Source of the DNA: Xanthobacteraceae bacterium
GTDB lineage: Bacteria > Pseudomonadota > Alphaproteobacteria > Rhizobiales > Xanthobacteraceae
DNA: 5,140 bases
Reading direction: 5' to 3'
NCBI GenBank assembly: GCA_030648135.1
Contig: JAUSIF010000023.1
Span: 1-5,140, forward strand
Below the pieces are notes generated by a model, which was given only the letters and a program-made list of their open reading frames with translations, searched no databases and was not told the DNA's origin. Of the stretch, positions 1 through 4,994 are shown one piece after another. Position 1 is the first letter of the stretch. Each line of letters opens with the position of its first letter. Both the position numbers and the translations under genes were made by a program.

Positions 1-434
1 CCGCCGCTGAGACTGCCTGCGAGTTGCTTGCGGCGCTCGGCGAGCCGCGGAAAAGTCTCGCAACAGAAATTATAATTACGCTTGATTTGCTCGCGCGCCT
101 TGCGGCGGAAGGCACCGAGGAAAAGATTTTCCTCGACCGTCAGCTTCGGGAATAAACGGCGACCCTCCGGCACCAGCGCGATGCCAAGATCGACGATCTC
201 CTCGGTGGTGCGTCCGATCAGCTCATGCCGCTCGCCATCGATCTCAACAATGATGCTGCCGGTGCGCGGCCGCACGATACCCATGATGCATTTCATGAGC
301 GTGCTCTTGCCGTTGCCGTTGGTGCCCAAAAGCACGACCGTCTCGCCGGATTTCACATTGAGCGAGATGTCTTCGAGCACGCGCACGGATCCGTAAGCCG
401 CATGAATACCCTGGATGGATATACTATTGGCCAA
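1..434 (-). CDS. livF: HAAT-family ABC transporter ATP-binding protein LivF, partial (C-terminal part beyond the left edge)
   Basis: This is one of the two cytoplasmic ATPases that power a branched-chain-amino-acid-type (HAAT) importer. 144 complete codons are visible. They show Walker A (GTNGNGKST, residues 37-45), the LivF-typical segment VPEGRRLFPKLTVEENL (88-104, with Glu90 where many ABC ATPases have the Q-loop Gln), and a canonical signature LSGG at the very edge of the window. Walker B and the H-loop lie outside it. LivF proteins are usually about 235 residues, so about 60% is present. The start is a TTG at 434-432. No in-frame ATG occurs until residue 47, and a good Shine-Dalgarno sequence (GGAGAGG, 448-442) sits 7 nt upstream. 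The reading frame overlaps the end of livG by 11 bp, which suggests translational coupling. The family is clear. The transported substrate cannot be read from the ATPase and need not be an amino acid. Confidence 0.93.
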   Translation of the reverse strand, partial: MANSISIQGIHAAYGSVRVLEDISLNVKSGETVVLLGTNGNGKSTLMKCIMGIVRPRTGSIIVEIDGERHELIGRTTEEIVDLGIALVPEGRRLFPKLTVEENLFLGAFRRKAREQIKRNYNFCCETFPRLAERRKQLAGSLSG

Positions 435-1161
435 GATACGCCCTCTCCACTTCGGGGTCGCGCACGACCTGATCCGGCGGGCCGTCCGCGATCTTCCGGC
501 CGGAGACGAGAACGACCAGCCGCTGTGAGAAGCTCATCACGGCGCGCATGATGTGCTCGATGAGAATGATGGTGATGCCCTGCTCGTTGAGCCGGGCCAA
601 CAATTTCAATATGTCCTCGATTTCCGTGTGGGAGAGACCGGCCATCGCCTCGTCGGCGATCAAGAGCTTCGGCTCGGCAGCTATTGCACGGGCGAGTTCG
701 AGTTTGCGCATTTCTACCTGTGTGAGATCCCCTGGCCAGCGGTTGGCCTTGCCGTCAAGGCCGACGAGTTGCAGAAGCTCGGCACAACGCGTGTCCACGT
801 CACCAGACGAACGCAGCAGCCCCGAGCGGGCCTGCACGGTGTAGAGCAGCGGAATGCGCAAATTGTCGAGAAGCGTCAAGCTGGGGAACGGGCGCGGCAG
901 TTGGAAGCTGCGCGCAAGGCCGACACGGGTGCGTTGATGGGCCGGCAGTCCATCCATCTGCTGGCCATCGAATTGCACGGTGCCCGATTCGTTAGTGAGC
1001 GTGCCACAGATGCAATTGACAAGCGTGCTCTTGCCCGAGCCGTTAGGGCCGATGAGACCGAGCCGCTCGCCCCGAGTTACGGATAGATTCACTTCTTCGA
1101 GCGCAACGAAGCCGCCGAAGCGCTTGCTCAGATTCTCGATTACGAGCAATGCATTCGCCAT
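424..1161 (-). CDS. livG: HAAT-family ABC transporter ATP-binding protein LivG
   Basis: This is the second cytoplasmic ATPase of the importer, expected to pair with LivF beneath the LivH-LivM permease. Numbering from the GTG at 1164 (246 residues), it shows Walker A GPNGSGKST (39-47), the Q-loop in ARSFQLPRPF (Gln88), Walker B with the catalytic Glu (LLIADE, 167-172), the D-loop AGLS (175-178) and the H-loop His204 (IEHIM). The length is normal for LivG. The ABC signature is unusual: LTQVEMRKLELARA (147-160) stands where LSGGQ or LSYGQ is expected. Two starts are possible, GTG at 1164 and ATG at 1161. I prefer the ATG because an AGGGG motif lies 6 nt before it but only 3 nt before the GTG. 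The ATG overlaps the livM stop as TGATG, and the 3' end overlaps livF by 11 bp. Confidence 0.95.
   Translation of the reverse strand: MANALLVIENLSKRFGGFVALEEVNLSVTRGERLGLIGPNGSGKSTLVNCICGTLTNESGTVQFDGQQMDGLPAHQRTRVGLARSFQLPRPFPSLTLLDNLRIPLLYTVQARSGLLRSSGDVDTRCAELLQLVGLDGKANRWPGDLTQVEMRKLELARAIAAEPKLLIADEAMAGLSHTEIEDILKLLARLNEQGITIILIEHIMRAVMSFSQRLVVLVSGRKIADGPPDQVVRDPEVERAYLGQ
442..448 (-). promoter_or_regulatory. Ribosome binding site of livF
   Basis: GGAGAGG on the minus strand lies inside the last codons of livG, 7 nt before the TTG at 434. It is what decides the unusual TTG start of livF, since no ATG or GTG is nearby in that frame. Confidence 0.7.
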
Positions 1162-2105
1162 CACTTGCCCCTCGCGCGCAATCGCTCTTGTACCAGACCA
1201 ACAATGCCGTTTGGCGCGATGATCACGAAGGCGACAAGCAGGACGCCGACAAGCAGCAAATTGACGACCGAGGAGATGGTCACGGTCGCGATCTGCTGCA
1301 GCGTTCCGAGCAGGATTGCGCCGATCAGCGGGCCGATCCAGGTGGTAGTGCCGCCGATCATCGGCATCGCGATCGAATTGACCGCATAGGCAAGACCGAA
1401 GGTAGAGGCAGGCTCGACATAGCCGATGTAATAGGGAAACGGCGCACCGGCCATACCCATGAGGGCGCCCGAAATCGAGGTGGCGAGGAGTTTGAGGCGG
1501 AGCGTAGGCACACCGGCAGCTTCGGCAGCAAGTTCATCGTCGCGGATCGCCGCAAAACCGTAGCCTAACCGCGAGCGCTCGATCACCCGCGCCGTAGTCA
1601 CCGCGATCACCGCGAGCGCCAGCATAATGAGATAGAGATATTCGATATAGCTTCCGAGCCCTGGAAAGTCGCTCGGGCGTATGATGTAGGCACCGCGCGA
1701 ACCGCCGACATAATCCCAATTGATGATGAGGGTCTGCAGCACGACCGCGAACGCCAGTGTCGCGATTGCAAAGAATACGCCGCGCAGGCGAAGCGTGAGA
1801 TAACCCATCCCGAATCCAATGATTCCGGAGACGATTCCGCCAATCACGATCAAAGCGGGGATCGGCAGCGGGTAGAACTTGTGAACAAAAACCGCGCTAT
1901 AGGCGCCGAGGGCGAAGAAGGCTGCCGAACCGAAATTCACGTAGCCACAATAGCCGCCGAGAATATTCCAAGCCGTCGCCAGCACGATGTACTGCAGGAC
2001 GACGTAGCCCGCGAAGTAGATGTAGTCGTTTCCGATGTAAGTGGAGATGCCGAAGACAGCGGCGGCGACTGCGACGGCGGCGACGAAGAAAGTCGAATTG
2101 TGCAC
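1161..2105 (-). CDS. livM: HAAT-family ABC transporter permease LivM
   Basis: This is an inner-membrane permease that forms the translocation pore together with LivH. The 314-residue product is hydrophobic throughout, with about eight to nine likely membrane segments (roughly 5-21, 27-50, 57-78, 83-105, 108-130, 155-173, 205-228, 240-270, 280-300). LivM hallmarks are visible: WNILGGYCGYVNFGSAAFF (46-64), close to the family's GYxGxxxxGxAAFF motif, and the cytoplasmic EAA-like coupling loop GYGFAAIRDDELAAEAAG (181-198), which contacts the ATPases. The length fits the short form of LivM, which lacks the N-terminal extension of the E. coli protein. The start is a GTG at 2105. No early in-frame ATG exists, and AGGG (2117-2114) lies 8 nt upstream. 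The livH stop is only 2 bp away, and the livM stop overlaps the livG ATG, so the genes are surely co-transcribed. Confidence 0.95.
   Translation of the reverse strand: MHNSTFFVAAVAVAAAVFGISTYIGNDYIYFAGYVVLQYIVLATAWNILGGYCGYVNFGSAAFFALGAYSAVFVHKFYPLPIPALIVIGGIVSGIIGFGMGYLTLRLRGVFFAIATLAFAVVLQTLIINWDYVGGSRGAYIIRPSDFPGLGSYIEYLYLIMLALAVIAVTTARVIERSRLGYGFAAIRDDELAAEAAGVPTLRLKLLATSISGALMGMAGAPFPYYIGYVEPASTFGLAYAVNSIAMPMIGGTTTWIGPLIGAILLGTLQQIATVTISSVVNLLLVGVLLVAFVIIAPNGIVGLVQERLRARGK
1168..1172 (-). promoter_or_regulatory. Ribosome binding site of livG
   Basis: AGGGG on the minus strand, within the last codons of livM. It is 6 nt from the ATG at 1161 and 3 nt from the alternative GTG at 1164, so it favours the ATG. 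Confidence 0.6.
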
Positions 2106-2107
2106 GG

Positions 2108-2983
2108 CTAACGCCCTAGGATTCCGGATGGACGAAAGGCGAGTGTGAGCAGCAGGAAGCCGAAGGCCACCGCTGGCGCCCAGGATGGCCCATAGAAGGT
2201 CGAGGTGAAGCTCTCGACTATGCCGAGTAACATTGCCGCGATCAAAGTTCCCGGAAGGCTTCCCATGCCGCCGAGCACGCAGATCGCGAAGACGCGGCCG
2301 ATATATTCGCGCCCGATCGACGGCTCAACCGGCTGGATGATGATGAGGAACGCACCGGCCATTGACGCGGTCGCGATCGAGATGCCGAAAGCGACGCGCT
2401 TGATACGGACCGGATCGATAGCCATGAGCCGGAGCGCTTCCTGGTCTTGTGCCACCGCCATGATCGCTCGACCCATGAATGTGCGGGATAGGAAGATTTG
2501 CAACGCTGAGAACATTGCGAGCGAAAACAGGCAGGGAATGAGCATGCGCAATGGAAAATCAGCGATTCCGAGGTGCAAGCTGGGCCCGATGTAGGGAGCC
2601 TCGACGTAGCGATAGTCGACGCCGAACACCAGAATGAGGGCGACTTCGGTGATGAACAAAAGGCCGAAGAAGAAAGCCAGCCCGCGCAGGGCCTCCTGGC
2701 CGCGTTTTTCGAATGAGACGTAGTAAACCTGATAAACCGCCGCACCCAGCACATAGAACGCCGGAAGCACGACGATGCTGGTGAGGATCGGGTCATAGCC
2801 GAGGCGCGTGTTGACGATATAGGCAATGTACGAGCCGAGAATGATGAAGGCGGGATGGGCGATATTGACGATGTCGAGAATTCCAAACGAGATCGAGATA
2901 CCCGAAGTGACGGCGGCATAGAAGCCGCCGAGCAGCATTCCCGCGATCACCGCATTGATCCAGAGATCGTACGAAATGCTCAT
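2108..2983 (-). CDS. livH: HAAT-family ABC transporter permease LivH
   Basis: This is the other inner-membrane permease of the importer, partner of LivM. The 291 residues match the family's usual length of about 290, with about eight likely membrane segments (roughly 10-34, 38-60, 68-90, 100-121, 145-165, 195-217, 228-258, 265-285). Visible LivH features are ISFGILDIVNIAHPAFIILG (31-50, the family usually has NxAHG) and the EAA-like loop GRAIMAVAQDQEALRLMAID (171-190), which couples to the ATPases. GGMGSLPG (238-245) is also typical. The start is the ATG at 2983 with a strong GAGGGGG (2996-2990) 6 nt upstream. It is the first gene of the tight liv block. Upstream lies a 230-bp gap with inverted repeats close to the ribosome binding site, then the cupin gene in the same direction. 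No substrate-binding protein gene adjoins it in the window. Confidence 0.95.
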   Translation of the reverse strand: MSISYDLWINAVIAGMLLGGFYAAVTSGISISFGILDIVNIAHPAFIILGSYIAYIVNTRLGYDPILTSIVVLPAFYVLGAAVYQVYYVSFEKRGQEALRGLAFFFGLLFITEVALILVFGVDYRYVEAPYIGPSLHLGIADFPLRMLIPCLFSLAMFSALQIFLSRTFMGRAIMAVAQDQEALRLMAIDPVRIKRVAFGISIATASMAGAFLIIIQPVEPSIGREYIGRVFAICVLGGMGSLPGTLIAAMLLGIVESFTSTFYGPSWAPAVAFGFLLLTLAFRPSGILGR

Positions 2984-2989
2984 GCCTTG

Positions 2990-2996
2990 CCCCCTC
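2990..2996 (-). promoter_or_regulatory. Ribosome binding site of livH
   Basis: GAGGGGG on the minus strand, 6 nt before the livH ATG. The strongest upstream hairpin ends about 13 nt before it (at 3010), close enough that leader folding could affect initiation. Confidence 0.7.
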
Positions 2997-3004
2997 GCCC
3001 TCTC

Positions 3005-3058
3005 CTGCGGCTTCGCTTCTCTACGGCGAAGCTCTCAATTCTCCGCAGCTCTTCGGAG
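3005..3058 (-). repeat. Cluster of nested and overlapping inverted repeats in the livH leader
   Basis: Three stems can be read. A: GCTTCGC (3010-3016) pairs with GCGAAGC (3026-3032), 7 bp around a 9-nt loop. B: CTCCG (3041-3045) pairs with CGGAG (3054-3058), 5 bp around an 8-nt loop. C: CTGCGG (3005-3010) pairs with CCGCAG (3043-3048), 6 bp, enclosing most of A. Stems B and C share bases 3043-3045 and cannot form together. No U-tract follows on either strand, so it is not an ordinary intrinsic terminator. It may be a translational or attenuation structure, or a remnant of an intergenic palindromic repeat family. Confidence 0.5.
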
Positions 3059-3086
3059 CAAGCTTTCCCGAGAGCACTAAACTGCA

Positions 3087-3113
3087 AGCGCCTGCGGCCA
3101 GCGCTCCGGGCGC
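3087..3113. repeat. Overlapping short GC-rich inverted repeats
   Basis: AGCGC (3087-3091) can pair with GCGCT (3101-3105), and GCGCC (3088-3092) can alternatively pair with GGCGC (3109-3113). The stems are only 5 bp in GC-rich DNA, so chance is quite possible. They sit next to the larger repeat cluster and add to the impression of a structured leader. Confidence 0.3.
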
Positions 3114-3196
3114 CAGTGTGAAGGATGGGTGCGTGCCTGGCTAGCCCGCGTCGTCACCGCCGGCTACTGCCAAACTCGAATGGTCGTGCCGGAAAT

Positions 3197-3208
3197 CCGC
3201 AATTGCGG
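3197..3208. repeat. 12-bp perfect palindrome CCGCAATTGCGG
   Basis: The palindrome lies 5 bp past the stop codon of the cupin gene. It is perfect over 12 bp with no central spacer. As RNA it would form at most a 4-bp stem with an AAUU loop and no U-run, which is poor for a terminator. A dimeric regulator's operator is an alternative. No function can be assigned. Confidence 0.4.
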
Positions 3209-3213
3209 CTCGT

Positions 3214-3669
3214 TCACTCGGCAGCCTCGGCGACCATGCGGACTTTGTCCGGAATCGGAAGTGGCTTATTGGCGCTGTCGAGGAACTCAATTGTGTTGAA
3301 GATCATCTCACTGTCGCCGAGGTTCTCGAGGTCATGGACTTTGAACTGACCCGGTCCATAGGTCTCGTGCCGCGTCTCGCCGGGATAGTAGGTATATTCG
3401 ACGGTGGTGCCGTCATGCACGTGCTGCCGGCCGCGTCCGCCGGTGACCGCCGTCCAGAAATAGTCGAGCACATGCCGATGGAAGCCGATCCGCTCGCCCG
3501 GCAACAGACGGATGATCCACACCCGCACCCGCTCGTTCTCCGAGAGCAGATAGGTACCCACACAGCCGTTGTTCTGCTTGCGCTCGCGCTCTAATTCCGC
3601 GGCGATCTCGGGCGGCCAAGTCGAATGTTCGGCGCGAACGGTCGCTTTATCCCTCATGGTCAAAGCCAT
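3214..3669 (-). CDS. Small single-domain cupin protein
   Basis: A 151-residue soluble protein without signal peptide or membrane segments. The central part is a cupin beta-barrel. Motif 1 begins at Gly58 (PGERIGFHRH, His64 and His66) and ends at Gly77-Gly78 with family spacing. Motif 2 is YYPGETRH with His101. The three His ligands of the usual metal site are present, but the motif-1 Glu is Tyr70 or Phe71 instead, and the motif-2 Asn is missing. The N-terminal 45 residues are charged. The start at 3669 is firm: GGAGG (3680-3676) lies 6 nt upstream. The gene diverges from the FAD monooxygenase across 53 bp and points toward livH 230 bp away, so it may lead the transporter transcript. Small cupins of this layout occur beside catabolic genes as dioxygenase-like, isomerase-like or metabolite-binding proteins. 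The family is clear; the reaction is unknown. Confidence 0.85.
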   Translation of the reverse strand: MALTMRDKATVRAEHSTWPPEIAAELERERKQNNGCVGTYLLSENERVRVWIIRLLPGERIGFHRHVLDYFWTAVTGGRGRQHVHDGTTVEYTYYPGETRHETYGPGQFKVHDLENLGDSEMIFNTIEFLDSANKPLPIPDKVRMVAEAAE

Positions 3670-3722
3670 GGCTTTCCTCCATTAAGAGTCAGCACAATAT
3701 AGCAAACATCGATCGGGTAAAA
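3670..3722. promoter_or_regulatory. Divergent promoter region between the cupin and FAD-monooxygenase genes
   Basis: 53 bp separate the two start codons, so the promoters must overlap or reach into the coding regions. The region is clearly more AT-rich than its surroundings. On the minus strand a TATATT (3701-3696) could be the -10 box for the cupin gene, with a weak TTTTTA (3723-3718) 16 bp upstream as -35. On the plus strand TATAGC (3698-3703) is a poor -10 with no -35. An ATCGATCG stretch (3708-3715) contains two overlapping 6-bp palindromes that could belong to an operator. The divergent layout is seen; the boxes are tentative. Confidence 0.45.
3676..3680 (-). promoter_or_regulatory. Ribosome binding site of the cupin gene
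   Basis: A consensus GGAGG on the minus strand, 6 nt from the ATG at 3669. It makes this start preferable to the second Met four codons later. Confidence 0.75.
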
Positions 3723-4967
3723 ATGGCGATAATTACAGCTTCGCGCAATGCCGAAAAGGCCCGCGCCGTCGTCATCGGCGGTTCGATGAGCGGCCTGTTC
3801 GCCGCCGTCCTCTTACGGCAGGCAGGTTGGGACGCCGATATTTTCGAGCGGGTGGAGGTCGAGCTCACCGGTCGCGGTGCCGGGATCGTCACCCATGCCG
3901 AACTATGCGCGGTGCTTGAGGCGGCCGGTCTCGACCCCACTACAGACCTCGGGGTCGAGGTGCCCGGTCGCAAGACGCTCGACCGGTCTGGCCGGGTGAT
4001 CGCGGAATACGACTGCCGCCAGACGCTCACTTCCTGGGACCGGGTGTTCCGCATGCTACGGGAGTCGTTCCCGGCCGAGCGCTACCATCTTGGCAAGGGA
4101 TTGATGCATATCGAAGAGTGCGGGGACCGGGTCGTCGCGCATTTTTCCGACGGCAGCCGCGCGGAAGGTGATGTGCTGATCGGCGCCGACGGATTTCGTT
4201 CGACCGTGCGGGCCGAGGTTCTCCCCGATGTGCGGCCGATCTATGCCGGCTATGTCGCCTGGCGCGGGCTCGTCGCCGAAAACGCCCTTTCGGACGCAAC
4301 CTGCAAAGACATTTTCGACTCGCTGGTCTTCTGCCTTCCTCCCGGCGAACAGATGCTTGGCTATCCTGTCCCTGGCCCGGACAACGATCTGCGGATCGGT
4401 CATCGGCGATACAATTTCGTCTGGTACCGTCCAGCCGACGAGAATAATGAGCTGAAGCGGCTGTTAACGGACGAATCCGGACATACGCACGTCCTTTCCA
4501 TTCCGCCTCCACTGGTGCGGGCGGACATCATTCGCGAACTCCACGCTGCGGCGGAGCGATTGCTCCCGCCGCAAATGCAGGAGGCGGTGAATCTCGCGCC
4601 GCAGCCGTTCTTGCAGCCGATCTACGACTTCGAAACGAGCCAGATGGCGATCGAACGCGTCGCGCTCATGGGGGATGCCGCATTCCTTGGCAGACCGCAC
4701 GTCGCTGCCGGCGTCACCAAAGCAGCCGAGGACGCATCGGCGCTGGTGGCAGCGCTAGATGCCGGCGGCAATGTGCAAACCGCGCTGCGGCGCTTTGAGC
4801 GCTCCCGCATGGACATCAACCGGCGCATTGTCGCGCGCGGGCGCGACCTCGGAATCTATTTGCAGCCGGCGCTACGCACGCCCGAGGAACGCATGAAAGC
4901 CGAGCATCACCGGACTCCGCAGGCGGTGATGGCGGAGATTGCCGTACTCGATTTTCTGCGCGGGTGA
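3723..4967 (+). CDS. FAD-dependent aromatic monooxygenase, 2,6-dihydroxypyridine 3-monooxygenase-like
   Basis: A single-component group A flavoprotein hydroxylase, expected to use NAD(P)H and O2 to hydroxylate an activated ring in the cytoplasm. The 414 residues have the usual length. Features in order: an N-terminal Rossmann fold VVIGGSMSG (16-24) with the acidic ribose-binding Glu42 in DIFERV; the DG motif GADGFRSTVR (154-163); YVAWRGLV (177-184); the block YPVPGPDNDLR (214-224) followed by RRYNFVWYRP (228-237); SIPPPLVR (259-266); and the GD motif VALMGDAAFLGRPH (313-326), followed by AAGVTKAAEDA (328-338). These blocks recall the DhpH group (2,6-dihydroxypyridine 3-hydroxylase) more than the PHBH or salicylate hydroxylases. 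The only nearby ATG is at 3723, with a weak GGGT 4 nt upstream. It diverges from the cupin gene and faces the dehydrogenase. The family call is firm. The true substrate is not fixed; another hydroxylated N-heterocycle or phenolic acid is possible. Confidence 0.88.
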   Translation: MAIITASRNAEKARAVVIGGSMSGLFAAVLLRQAGWDADIFERVEVELTGRGAGIVTHAELCAVLEAAGLDPTTDLGVEVPGRKTLDRSGRVIAEYDCRQTLTSWDRVFRMLRESFPAERYHLGKGLMHIEECGDRVVAHFSDGSRAEGDVLIGADGFRSTVRAEVLPDVRPIYAGYVAWRGLVAENALSDATCKDIFDSLVFCLPPGEQMLGYPVPGPDNDLRIGHRRYNFVWYRPADENNELKRLLTDESGHTHVLSIPPPLVRADIIRELHAAAERLLPPQMQEAVNLAPQPFLQPIYDFETSQMAIERVALMGDAAFLGRPHVAAGVTKAAEDASALVAALDAGGNVQTALRRFERSRMDINRRIVARGRDLGIYLQPALRTPEERMKAEHHRTPQAVMAEIAVLDFLRG

Positions 4968-4977
4968 CGGAGTCTGG

Positions 4978-4994
4978 CCTCGTCTATTTCGAGG
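4978..4994. terminator. Possible weak bidirectional hairpin between convergent genes
   Basis: CCTCG (4978-4982) pairs with CGAGG (4990-4994) around a 7-nt AT-rich loop. It lies between the monooxygenase stop and the end of the facing gene, whose TAG stop is in the loop. The stem is only 5 bp and no T-run follows, so it is a marginal terminator candidate suggested mainly by position. Confidence 0.25.

Larger units (their letters stand above)
2984..3213 (-). other. Non-coding gap between the cupin gene and livH (presumed livH leader)
   Basis: These 230 bp carry no plausible gene: short frames reaching into it on either strand lack a ribosome binding site and family features. It contains several inverted repeats, listed separately, and the livH ribosome binding site. 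I could not find a convincing sigma-70 promoter on the minus strand, so either the liv genes are read through from the cupin promoter or their promoter is of a type I cannot recognise. Confidence 0.6.

Noticed and set aside
553..1086. 177-codon plus-strand frame inside livG
   Set aside because: It is antisense to conserved ATPase motifs and gives low-complexity sequence unlike any family. The livG frame explains this stretch fully.
3010..3032. Intrinsic terminator for the cupin transcript
   Set aside because: The 7-bp stem is good but has a 9-nt loop and no T-run on either strand, and it sits just before the livH ribosome binding site, far from the cupin stop codon.
3062..3097. Sigma-70 promoter for livH on the minus strand (TTGCAG as -35)
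   Set aside because: The hexamer resembles a -35 box, but at 17 bp spacing the partner is AGCTTG, which is unlike TATAAT. The support is too weak to report.
2984..3213. Possible degraded gene or mobile-element remnant in the gap
   Set aside because: No translated frame gives transposase, integrase or other family fragments, and no flanking direct repeats were seen. Only short inverted repeats remain.
3125..3349. Plus-strand frame starting in the intergenic gap and running opposite the cupin gene
   Set aside because: There is no good ribosome binding site, no recognisable domain, and it overlaps the 3' end of a clear cupin gene on the other strand.
4027..4512. 161-codon open frame on the minus strand inside the monooxygenase gene
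   Set aside because: It is Arg- and Ala-rich with no domain pattern, lies wholly opposite well-conserved flavoprotein motifs, and has no ribosome binding site. It is a GC-rich shadow frame.
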